DNA of 64,000 nt from Hippophae tibetana (Eukaryota; Streptophyta; Magnoliopsida; Rosales; Elaeagnaceae). How positions within the stretch are numbered: position 1 is the stretch's first letter; the number at the start of each line of letters is the position of its first letter. The stretch covers positions 59,539,275-59,603,274 of the forward strand of contig CM072802.1 in assembly GCA_037013495.1 (NCBI GenBank). The letters are read 5' to 3'. The notes under the pieces were generated by a model that worked only from the letters and a program-made list of their open reading frames with translations, had not been told where the DNA came from and ran no database searches. Both the position numbers and the translations under genes were made by a program. Of this stretch, positions 22,501 to 31,795 are shown in pieces.

Positions 22501-23938
22501 ACCACCACAAGGAAAAAAGGCAGTTGGTTGTCGATGGGTGTTTACTATAAAACATAATGGTGATGGATCCGTAAATCGGTATAAAGCTCGTCTTGTAGCA
22601 AAAGGGTTTACTCAAACGTATGGTGTAGATTACGATGAGACTTTTGCTCCTGTTGCCAAAATGAACACAATTCGGGTTCTGCTCTCACTTGCTGCTAACC
22701 TAAACTGGCCACTTCGGCAGTTTGATGTCAAGAATGCGTTTCTTCATGGAGAATTAGCCGAGGAGGTGTACATGAGTCTTCCACCTGGGTATGTAGTTGA
22801 TTCTCCTGGTAATTTTGTATGCAAATTGAGGAAGTCTTTGTATGGCCTCAAGCAATCCCCTCGAGCCTGGTTTGGAAGGTTTTCACAGTTCATGCAAAAG
22901 GTTGGTTACAGACAGAGTAATTCAGACCACACTCTGTTTCTCAAACATCAACGAGGGAAGGTAACAGCCCTAATCATTTATGTTGATGATATGGTAATCA
23001 CTGGTGATGATACTATTGAGATGGATAAATTACAAAGACAGCTAGCCTCTGAATTCGAAATGAAGGACTTAGGTGAATTAAAGTACTTCTTAGGAATTGA
23101 GGTAGCCAGGGGAAGAGAAGGAATATATCTTTGTCAAAGGAAGTACATTATTGATCTGCTAAAAGAGACAGGTATGTTGGATTGCAAACCTATTGACACT
23201 CCTATTGAGCAAAACCATGGTTTAGCAGAGTATCCAGATCAGATACCAACTGATCGAGCCCGCTATCAGAGATTGGTTGAACGTTTGATTTACTTAGCTC
23301 ATACTAGACCAGATGTTGCATATGCAGTAAGTGTGGTGAGTCAGTTCATGCACAATCCAAGTGAGAACCATATGAATGCTGTTTTGAGAATTTTAAGGTA
23401 TTTGAAATCGGCTCCAGGAAGGGGAGTAATGTTCTCTAAACACAACAATCCTCTTGAAGTCTGTGGATTCACAGATGCAGATTGGGCAGGAAGTATTACA
23501 GATAGAAAGTCAACATCGGGTTATTTCACCTTTGTGGGAGGAAATTTGGTTACATGGAAAAGTAAGAAGCAGAAAGTGGTGGCACGATCTAGTGCTGAGG
23601 CAGAGTATAGAGGTATGGCTCATGGGGTTTGTGAATTGCTGTGGATAAGAACTTTGTTATTAGATTTGGGTTTCGAACTCAAAAATACTATGCAGATGTA
23701 TTGTGACAATCGGGCAGCCATTGATATATCACAAAATCCAGTACAACATGATCGCACTAAGCATGTAGAGGTTGATCGTCACTTTATAAAAGAGAAGTTA
23801 GATGCCAAACTTATTAGTTTTCCTTTTGTTCCCACAGAAGAGCAACTTGCAGATATACTTACCAAAGGAGTCTCCAAGAAGTCATTATATGGCTCACTAA
23901 GCAAGTTGGGCATGATTGATATCTACGCGCCAACTTGA
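19562..23938 (+). CDS. Ty1-copia gag-pol polyprotein (1458 aa), intact
   Basis: Self-processing polyprotein that packages, reverse-transcribes and integrates the element. Start chosen at the Met of MEDSRQHQ, after the repeats. The frame stays open 233 codons further upstream to 18863. Domains by residue from this Met: gag with NGTNFRTWKK near 40; zinc knuckle C274-C277-H282-C287; protease DSGAS, catalytic D360; GAG-pre-integrase H-x3-H...C-x2-C near 500-540; integrase D557, D620, E656 (D-x35-E as in copia); RT with FDVKNAFLHG and YVDD (Y1140, D1142, D1143); RNase H starting TDADWAG (D1305) with a later SSAEAEY; DILTKG near the C-terminus. Every catalytic residue is present and no stop or frameshift occurs. 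The lineage within copia is not assigned. Confidence 0.95.
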   Translation: MEDSRQHQVSRIHEVPNFEVSVKSSEIGSFGGTKLNGTNFRTWKKVMSVYLRGMHKMGHVSGSIRAPSQDDVEAYTRWEDDDGFVMSILFRAITDDILQMVEECETVEGIWNTLSNLYTNESDFIQVHELMCKVAGMQQNGQPVSLFFTKLKNVWAEIDQKRPCKIKNPEDLLWYQKEKELERVHAFLRGLDIKHNSAKGELLRMSDPPSLTTAFTYIRKDESQQESLHQAHVEVSSLAIQAKSKAPFLQQQNSISSHQQGPSPGFTNRPRSLCSYCNEQGHLRDTCWKLYPHLKPKRQQVPRSKAKAAAVQIVQEPDYYGQNHPLECGGIPTASIAGRGKIGMTLNVSHSVGSNTWIIDSGASDHMTYDKSYFNKLSPPPVSYVTNANGEAFPVLGQGSVHITPSLQLHNVLYVPDLSHHLISVPQLNIESKCFVTFYPMYVIFQDLLTREIIGRGYLRGRLFRLDQNYGGEKPGARASTALTSSSDKLSEIWLWHRRLGHPSFSLMKKTMPTLFIGVSETVLHCETCVLVKSHRVTYSSSISNKSTIPFELIHSDVWGPSKEPTISGMRYFVSFIDDCTRLSWISLLRTKDEVFSVFQNFHTFVQRQYNGIIRILRSDNGGEYVNHVFQKNFKTHGIIHQTTCPQTPEQNGVSERKNRHLLDMARALLFSAYMPKYLWGDAVQASAHLINRLPSSVLNGKIPFQILASYVSLSSFHNLPTRVFGCVVFVHVPKNQRSKLDARAIKCVFVGYGSYQKGYKCFHPPTRKYYVTMDVTFFEDMSYFSSPDTARQGENTYFEELYHGEGEALGESPTDVSMRPDETSNSLNPVIAETDASSIQASNSLTANDIEDRTVPSGITPTLDQQLPGTEGHSSEVCTPTDTNNIVSNIGQYVLPNRSTRGQPTKRYEPNIHAKSKYPVANFMSTKRLSKSYKSFVNQISGVSVPNKVQDALGDPIWRKAMDEEMDALKKNDTWQLVSPPQGKKAVGCRWVFTIKHNGDGSVNRYKARLVAKGFTQTYGVDYDETFAPVAKMNTIRVLLSLAANLNWPLRQFDVKNAFLHGELAEEVYMSLPPGYVVDSPGNFVCKLRKSLYGLKQSPRAWFGRFSQFMQKVGYRQSNSDHTLFLKHQRGKVTALIIYVDDMVITGDDTIEMDKLQRQLASEFEMKDLGELKYFLGIEVARGREGIYLCQRKYIIDLLKETGMLDCKPIDTPIEQNHGLAEYPDQIPTDRARYQRLVERLIYLAHTRPDVAYAVSVVSQFMHNPSENHMNAVLRILRYLKSAPGRGVMFSKHNNPLEVCGFTDADWAGSITDRKSTSGYFTFVGGNLVTWKSKKQKVVARSSAEAEYRGMAHGVCELLWIRTLLLDLGFELKNTMQMYCDNRAAIDISQNPVQHDRTKHVEVDRHFIKEKLDAKLISFPFVPTEEQLADILTKGVSKKSLYGSLSKLGMIDIYAPT

Positions 23939-23945
23939 GGAGGAG
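23935..23945 (+). other. Polypurine tract
   Basis: TTGAGGAGGAG overlaps the gag-pol stop codon (TGA 23936-23938) and abuts the 3' LTR at 23946. It is the expected plus-strand primer. Confidence 0.85.
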
Positions 23946-24132
23946 TGTTAATAAATGGTATATTAGTTGTATGCAACTAATATACTTTATAAGCTGTATA
24001 TTAGTTGTATGCAACTAATATATCTTTTCTTAAAAGCACTTTTAAGAAAAGCAGATTCTTTTTATTCTATATTTATACATGTATTGAACTTCAGTATTTT
24101 GTACCTTGTAAATACATTAAGTGAATTCAATT
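23946..24132 (+). repeat. 3' LTR of the copia element
   Basis: By eye identical to the 5' LTR over 187 bp, which implies very recent insertion or gene conversion. The target duplicate TATAA follows. Confidence 0.9.
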
Positions 24133-24137
24133 TATAA

Positions 24138-25249
24138 CACCATATTTAACTAGGTAAATCCACATAGAAACTCAGTCTATATGATAACATCTTTAGATTA
24201 TGTATGGTAACCAATCGATAGCAAACAAGTTCACTATGCAATAAAATAATTACAACCTTACATAAATAAAACCCGCATTATCCCTATCCGTCAGGACTAT
24301 TGTCCGAGCTGCTTATTGCATCTTTAATGACTTAAATAAGCAACTTAAGGATGTTACAAAAAAAAAATGATAAAAAAAATTTATACAAAGATTAAAACCG
24401 ATAATAAATACATAATAAAAAAAATAGATGAATAAAATATTACCGATCTTAATAAAAATATTGAAATCCTAAATCTTTAAAATTATCTATAATCAATTAT
24501 AAAATTAACTATTAATAGAAAACAATAAATAAAGAATAAGAATCTTTAAGATTTTTTTCTTTAATTCTAATATTCAATTCCTTTTTACTCTTGAATTTTC
24601 TTTTTAATTGTTCTCACCTTAATTTTATAATTGTCTCAACTTAATTATATATTTTTTGTATTTTATTGATTTTTTTTTAATTTTTATGTACTTATTGTAT
24701 TTTAATTATTATTGTTTTGTACGAGAAAAACTATTATGTTTTTGAGTTGGAGTAGTCTAGTACGCAAAATTCATTATACTGTTGATTAAAATTGGAGATA
24801 AAGTTAATTCCATTATGTGAAACTGCGCAAAGAGAGTTACGGAGAAAGAAGCTAATTTCTTTATTTGACACGTGGTGATCTTTTAAATAGGAAGAGATAT
24901 ATCTATGTAACCGCATAAGTAATTTATGAACTCGGATTTTTGTTGCCGAGTAAATCCACCCATTTTTCTGAATATATACATTTGTCAAATATAATTTTTA
25001 AAAAGTTAATAAAAATCTCTAAATTTCAAAAAAATTTAAAAGATCATTATTTTTTCAATAAACACAAAATAGACAAGTTTAGCTTGTTATAATATTAAAA
25101 AATATATAAATTTAAAGGAATTGATATATAAAAAATGTATAAAATAGAATTTATCAAATTTTCCTATACATGATCTTTATTAGTTCTCGAAAAGTCAACA
25201 CCCATAATTGAAAAAATAATTTTTTTAATATTTTAATGCCTCTATGAAA
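24138..25249. other. No gene recognised
   Basis: AT-rich. The minus-strand frame 24734-24988 has no recognisable motif. No LTR end or TIR was found. Confidence 0.4.
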
Positions 25250-26060
25250 ATAAAGTTATTAGTGTACTTTTTTACTTAATATTTATTTATTTTATTCAAT
25301 AAATAGTATTTTTATAGTAAAAAATATTAAAATATAATATTTTAGAGAAAATAGATGAAAATATAATTTTTGGGATTTTTTTTGAAATTTTAAATACAAG
25401 ACCAATTAGGAGTTAACACGTGGCATGACACATAGGTAGAGGAGTTGAGTGAGCAAGCCACGTAGACGCCATGAAAGCACGGAGAGCGAATCACGTTACG
25501 TCACGTGTGAAGAGGAAAAAACTATTACCACGTGTTAACACGACCTTCAATCCGAGCTTGGAAATTGGTCAACGGGTCATGCCACGTGTTGCTATGCCAT
25601 TACTCCGCGCGTTCCACCCATCCACCACGCCATCTGTTTCTGCAAATCATGTGGCACCACGTGGTGGTGACTCAGCGAGTGTTGACTCTGACCGGTCTCC
25701 CCTGCCATGCATCGCTACCTGATTCGTCTCGTGAATTTCTAATGCCACGTGTTGCGTTGTGCTTGGCTAGAATTATCAATTTTTTTTGTTTTGATCGTAG
25801 CCCTTGATCTGAAGTTGATATGACTGTCCAGATTGTACTTGATCAATATTTAAGCCCCTAATCACTCCATAAACCCTAGGTGGTCTCCTTTAGCATTTTT
25901 TTGATCAATTTGTGGAGCTAAAAAGAGTGAAAAATTCAAGAGAATACATAATTTTGGTGGAGATTCAAGAGGAGATTAATTTGTACAATTGAAAATAGTG
26001 CTTTCAAGGATAAAATATTTTTTTGGTCAATTTTTTGTCCTTTGTGATAATGAATAATTA
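25250..26060 (+). repeat. LTR remnant upstream of the GDSL gene
   Basis: Colinear with the reverse complement of 58350-57700. Shared segments are ACTTAATATTT, AAAATATAATTTTTGGGATTTTTT, a GC-richer middle with CACGTG motifs, GGAGCTAAAAAGAG and TTTTGGTGGAGATTCAAGAGGAGATTA. Both are thus LTRs of one family, in opposite orientation. A TATTTAAG box lies near 25846. The right end fades before 26100. No internal element sequence is attached, so it is a solo or truncated LTR. Confidence 0.65.
25417..25751 (+). promoter_or_regulatory. Cluster of six CACGTG G-boxes
   Basis: CACGTG occurs at 25417, 25502, 25529, 25583, 25658 and 25746, six times in 335 bp. One lies in a 12-bp palindrome (CACCACGTGGTG). 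G-boxes bind plant bZIP and bHLH factors (ABA, light and stress responses). The cluster lies in an LTR remnant about 730-1070 bp upstream of the GDSL start codon. Confidence 0.7.
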
Positions 26061-26366
26061 CCACATAACTTTGTTATTTACATAACATATTTGTTGTTAA
26101 TTTTTGAAATCGTTAAAAATATCATTTTTTTTCTTTATTATATTTACTCTATATTGATTAAAATTTATTAGGGATATTTTGATAATTTTTAAAATTGATA
26201 ATAAATATGTCGTTGAAACAACAAAATAAGATGGGAAAAATAACTCTAAACTTTTTAAATATAGAGATATAAAGAAAGACAAAAATCTGGTTGGGTAAGT
26301 GACTTATTAGTGCCCAACTGCTTAAACAGGCCGGGTTAGGTTTCTATAATAAATTCCACACTTTCA

Positions 26367-26380
26367 TATATATATATATA
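26367..26380 (+). promoter_or_regulatory. Possible TATA box of the GDSL gene
   Basis: (TA)7 about 100 bp upstream of the start codon, at a position suitable for a short 5' UTR. A simple repeat can mimic this. Confidence 0.35.
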
Positions 26381-26482
26381 ACAAAAAATACAAAAACAAA
26401 ACCATACATGATATCTGCACAACATTTCATATCGTTCCAGTATTAATTGTGATCTCTCCATCTTTATTCCTCACATTTTGAT

Positions 26483-29400
26483 ATGAAATCCCTTTTGCAC
26501 ATAGCATTGTTATCGTGCATTTACTTTGGGATAGTATCATCAACTAATAACCCTCTACACTCATATGAGGCCATTTTTAATTTTGGTGACTCACTTAGTG
26601 ACACTGGAAATTTTCTTTTATCGGGTGCACTTGCATTCCCAGTTATAGGAAAGCTCCCTTATGGAGAGACTTTCTTCCGGCATCCAACGGGTCGGTGCTC
26701 CGATGGCCGCCTCGTGGTTGATTTCATTGGTATATATACATCCTCGGCTCTCAAAACTTTGCTCCTCTCACTTGTATTCCTTTTTTTTCTTTTTCTTTTT
26801 CTAATTTGATAAAATATAGAAATAAATATGACTGATATTTGGGAAAAATGTTGGTTGATGAAGCTGAGGCATATGGATTGCCACATTTGCCTCCATATCT
26901 AGCAATAAACAAAGGCCAAAACTTCGAGCATGGAGCAAATTTTGCGGTTGCTGGAGCAACTGTGCTTGACACAGAATTCTTCTACCAACAAAAAATGGGG
27001 AAAATATTGTGGACAAATGAATCATTAAATGTTCAGCTAGGTTGGTTCAAAAAGCTTAAGTCCTCCCTTTGCAACACTAAACAAGGTGATGTCCTAATTG
27101 CAATATATAGCTGCTAGTTTAACTAAAATAATCATTTATGGTACGTTATATATAATTAAATTGATCTTAAAATAAAATAATAGATACGTAGTTGGTGTAT
27201 ATATTACACCAAAATGATTATACAATTCAAACAGTTAACCAAATACAGTACCAGTGTACATGGCCAAACAGAATTTTTTTCCCATCTAGTACATGTTAGA
27301 AAATATACCAATTCAAATCTCTCACTCTATGGATTCAATTTATTGCAAAGTATATGCTTGAGATATTTTTGGGTAACAAAATTATTTCCAATCTAGCTTA
27401 CAGAAAACGAAGAAAATAATTTTTAAAACCACCACTATTAGAACCCTGCTAGTTAGCATGGGTAATCTAGATTCACGATCATCATAACACGTTCAACTAA
27501 ATTATTTAGATTATTTTTTATTTTATTGGTTTGATATATACCCGCAATGATTCACTGTCGTGGTGGGTGTAATATATTTTTTCTATCAATATTACAAAAA
27601 TATATTACAAAAATATGTATTAAAGTTGATTCGTTGAACCGATTTTAAATAAAATAACTTAAAATTTAAAGTCAATTTAACGAGTGAAACAACTTTAAAT
27701 TTTTAATTTTTTTTTATAAAATTTACTCATTTTCTATTATATTGAAATTAAAACATGTATTCGAAAAATGAGAAAGACTAGAGTAGAAGTAGAAGATATT
27801 TTGGGTTTTTGAGAGTTATGCATCGTTTATAATAGTTTCTGTCTGGGGAAGAAAGAAGAGAAAATAATTGATCTAATTGTGTATCGTCGGTTCTACGTGT
27901 CAACCAATGCTACACGTGGATGTAACGTCGGTTGATGCGGTGAACCGACATTATCCACGTAGCATAACGTCGATTAACACCTGGAACCGACGCTATCCAC
28001 GTAGCATAGCGTCAATTGACACCTGAAACCGACGGTATATCTTATGTAGATAGCGTCGATTTTACACCAAACTGATTTTAAATTCATTATAAGTAGATTT
28101 TTTTAAATCGACTTTACTTAAATACTTTTTTTGTAATAGTATATTATAAATTGAACAACTTATAAATAAATATATGAAATTAGGTTTGAATTTGTAATTT
28201 GAAAAAACGGGAATGAGTGATTAAGAATGTGCTAGTGACAGAGTGTGAAAAATTCTTCAAGAAAACGCTCTTTCTAGTTGGAGAAATCGGAGGAAATGAT
28301 TACAACTATGCCTACTTTGTCGGTGGGAACATCAAACAAGTTAAAGGTTCAGTGCCTCTTGTTGTTGAAGCAATTACAAAAGCAGTCAGTGTAAGTTTCA
28401 CAAACACGGTAATATTGTTAATTACAGCATACTTTACTAATATTAGAGTAATATTTTTAAATTGTGAGATGAAATATTTAATTGTTACGAGACTTTTAAT
28501 TACATTCTCATCGTCAGTTGTACCATTTTTCAAGTCACACATGTAAATTTTTTTTTTATACATTAACTTTCCTTCAAAAATGTCAAAAAGAGTAAAAATA
28601 AATAAATTTTACATGTGTCACTTAAACAATATTGCATTTAAAAACAAGAGTATGATTGAGAATTTTTCTAATATTGCTCTTATTCCTGTAAATGTTTTTC
28701 ATACGCCATACTCATGTATAATAATGAAGTATAGGCATTGATTGAAGAAGGAGCGGTGGAACTTGTGGTACCTGGTAATTTACCTATTGGCTGCTCAGCA
28801 GTGTATCTTACTTTATTTAAGAGTCCAGACAAAGCTAATTATGATCAAAGAAATGGTTGTTTGAAGGCTTTTAATGCATTTTCTAAGTATCACAATAAAC
28901 AGCTTAAAAGTGCCTTGGAGATGCTCAGACTTAAATACCCATTTGCAAGAATTATTTATGCTGACTACTATGCTGCTGCAATCCGCTTCTTTCATGCTCC
29001 TCACCTATACGGTTAGTACTACCCAGAAAATTTTTACATGCACTTATTTTTTTTTTTTTAAGTTTAATATTTTTCGGTTTTAATTAATGTTCACAATTTC
29101 TTATGTATCATACTTACAATCATATATCAATATGTACGATACTTACAATATATTAGGATATATTTGGAAATTAATCATTAAATTTTAAAAAGAGTTGATT
29201 TTTCACTAATTTTTAACATATTATCATAGTTGGAGGCTTTGTGTTGATACCTTAATTATTCTAATTATTAAATTATAAATATTTAATTTGCATGATTCAT
29301 ATAAACAATATTTGTAAAAAAAAAAATGATAAATATATAAATACATATTGTTGGCTCTTTTCTTAATAGTTAAAATTATTTTTTTTTTGGAAGAATTGGT

Positions 29401-31159
29401 TTCCAACAACTCTTATTCCCATTAATAAAATTTATTGCATTTAACTTCATTGGCATGAAGTAATAATACGTACATATAGTAATGAAAAATTCCTCTAGGA
29501 TACTTTAATAATTTAATTCAAACTTATGATTTAGAGGTCCGTTGTTCATTTGATCGCAAAATATACCATATTATATATATTCAAACATGGCAGGAGCCTG
29601 AAATATATTTTGGAGGGGACTAAAGTGTAATTGTTTTATACAAAATAGATATTTTTACTTAAATATTTAGGAGTAAATTTCATAATATAAATATAGTAAA
29701 AAATTAAGAGTTATGGTGGTGTATTAAAAATGCATATTGATAAAAAATAAAAGGCTAATAAGTATAAATATTCTTTGACTGTGCTTACTGCATCTATTTT
29801 CTTGATCTGATAAAATGAGTCAATTATGTAATAATGATAAAAATGAATAAAAATTATTGGAAAAATATTAAAATTTTCATATTAATTTTTTTAAAATAAA
29901 ATATAAAATTATTAAAATAAAATATAAAATAATACAATATTAGATCAAATTAAAAATTATAGTTAAAAAATAGGAGGAAATTTGACTATACCAATAAAAC
30001 ACTTTAAAAGCTTTAATTTTAAGTTTGTCATTATGTTTTTTTTAATAATATTTTACACTAGCATTTCATTATCATGAATTAAATTTAAACATATAAAATA
30101 TTTTTGGACTATATAAAATATATTAATTTAAGAAATATTTTTATATAACTTATGTTATTATAATTCTATGTGTGCAACTAATTAATATTTACTTGAAAAA
30201 AATATATTTTTTTAATCATTTTATTCATTCATTTATATTATTTTTGTCCGCATGTCTATTAAATATTATTGATACATACAATGTTATACCAAAATATGCA
30301 CGTAAAAAATAAACGTAATATATTATTACAAATAAAATATTTATTTAATGTTAAAAATATATATATAATTAATTTTTTGTAAAATATTTTGCCGGGGCTA
30401 TAGTCCTGTGTAGTCCAAATGATGCTCCACCCCTCTAAAGGGTCCAAAGTCGGTTTGATCAGGTAGCTTGTTAAGTTGGACAATTCAATCCAGTAACTTT
30501 GAAGTAGTACATTAAAAGTACACTAAATTTTCATATGACACCATACCATTGATGAACTTCTAATATCATTTTTCAAATCTATTGAACCTATGTATTGTGT
30601 GTACTAAATTGTGGTATTGTTAAGTTTGAAAATTGAAACATTATAGATTCATCAATATTCTAGTGTCATACTTTACAAATTTTAATTTAAGGTGTACTGT
30701 TTAAAAGTTAATAGATTAAAATGTAAACATGTCCAACATAACGAAGTAATAGATATTTTTCCCTATTTTCAGTATGAGATTAAAGAGAAGATCTGAGCAT
30801 TAAACCATATCATGAAAAGCATATCTGCTAGTGCTACAATTTAGATGTGAAATACTAATTTTAATATTTAATAAATTAATTTGGATAGCTAAGCTCATAC
30901 GCATGGACTCCTATATTGTATATACACAGGATTCGACAATGGAGCATTAAAAGCTTGTTGCGGCGGAGGGGGACCATACAACTTCAATAACACAGCTAGG
31001 TGTGGACACATTGGTTCAACATCCTGCAAAGATCCATCCACTTTTAGCAATTGGGATGGCATTCACTTAACTGAAGCTGCTTATCGTCATATTGCCATGG
31101 GTTTGATCGATGGCCCTTTTACCTCTCCACCCCTATCCATTTCCTCTATGGCGCTTTAA
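26483..31159 (+). CDS. GDSL esterase/lipase (SGNH hydrolase), five exons, 374 aa
   Basis: Predicted secreted ester hydrolase of the plant GDSL family; the substrate cannot be told. Inferred exons: 26483-26729, 26864-27085, 28242-28390, 28735-29011, 30930-31159. All introns are GT-AG and phases join cleanly to 374 codons, the usual family length. Residues 1-20 are a signal peptide (MKSLLHIALLSCIYFGIVSS). Block I FGDSLSD carries nucleophile Ser37. A GANFAVAGAT segment (block II) is in exon 2, GGND with Asn175 (block III) in exon 3, and DGIHLTEAAYRH with Asp341 and His344 (block V) in exon 5. No key residue is missing. Intron 2 (1156 bp) holds a CACTA element; intron 4 is 1918 bp. It is the only apparent host gene here. 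The splice sites are read by eye. Confidence 0.93.
27587..28141 (-). mobile_element. Short CACTA element in GDSL intron 2, TSD TAT
   Basis: Ends CAATATTACAAAAA and, inward from the right, TACTATTACAAAAA: each differs by one base from CACTA, and the two match at 12 of 14 positions. TAT lies on both sides (27584-27586, 28142-28144). The left 130 bp aligns with the reverse complement of the right end of the CACTA at 16998-18255 (ACTTAAAATTTAAAGTC, TTTACTCATTTT), and the right half carries the same GGTTGACACC/GCTATCCACGTAGC repeats. So it is the same family in opposite orientation. 555 bp, no ORF. Confidence 0.8.
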
Positions 31160-31217
31160 TTAAGAGTACTCTAGCCTAGCTAGTTATACAAGTAACAACT
31201 ATGTGCTTATCTAATTG

Positions 31218-31223
31218 AATAAA
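31218..31223 (+). terminator. Polyadenylation signal of the GDSL gene
   Basis: AATAAA 59 bp after the stop codon, with further AATAAA-like sequence beside it. Confidence 0.5.
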
Positions 31224-31279
31224 TATAATAAATCTCTTTCAAGAATAGGTGTTGTTAAGGCTGCCACGTCATCTGATCT

Positions 31280-31412
31280 GATTCCATTGCAGCAAGGCAT
31301 ATGTTGCTATTTTATACATAGGCATAGTCTAATGCCCAACGTCTGAGTCTATTACTGCAAGTACATGTTGCTATTTTATACGCAGGCATAGTGTAATGCC
31401 CAACGTCGGACA
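31280..31412. repeat. Tandem duplication, 63-bp unit
   Basis: ATGTTGCTATTTTATAC...GGCATAGT.TAATGCCCAACGTC occurs at 31301 and again at 31364. Two copies, no coding. Confidence 0.7.
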
Positions 31413-31795
31413 TGTTTTGGCCAAGGGCAAGTACAGATCATTCTATATATATAAAGCTAGTGGATTTTGGCAGTTAGCATGTGAGGACATAAATGCTCTT
31501 CCTTGTTCATTTATTTTTTAACAGATCAATATCGTTTTTTTTGTTTTTAACTTTTTTAGCTTAATTTTTTTATTTTTCTTATTCTATGTATAAAAAGACT
31601 TAATAATAGTAGATTTTGGTAGTTTCAATTTCTTTGAACAACATCTTCATTTTTTTTTGCATATTTTCTTTAAATTAATTTTATTTTAATTTCCAATTAT
31701 AACAAACTTAATGACTTCTAGATAAAATTGAGATTAGTATAATTTTGATATTTGAAAGGATTTGAGAACAATAGAAGCAGACTACATCTTTAGCT
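31413..31795. repeat. AT-rich spacer with a dispersed repeat
   Basis: 31628-31760 (TTTGAACAACATCTT...TTCTTTAAATTAA...CCAATTATAACAA...AAATTGAGATTAGTATAATTTT) recurs in the same orientation at 41905-42012. The pair brackets the copia and Athila relics between them. No LTR ends or other element signature are seen. Confidence 0.5.

Larger units (their letters stand above)
18465..24132 (+). mobile_element. Young, probably autonomous Ty1-copia retrotransposon, TSD TATAA
   Basis: 187-bp LTRs (18465-18651, 23946-24132) look identical base for base. TATAA is duplicated at 18460-18464 and 24133-24137. A tRNA-Met primer site (TGGTATCAGAGC, 18652-18663) abuts the 5' LTR and a purine tract (TGAGGAGGAG) abuts the 3' LTR. 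One frame encodes complete gag-PR-IN-RT-RNaseH. This is the only element in the window that looks capable of moving. Confidence 0.95.

Noticed and set aside
27433-27437. CACTA string as an alternative left end of the intronic transposon
   Set aside because: The flanking triplet does not match the right side, whereas 27587 gives matching TAT duplicates and matching termini.
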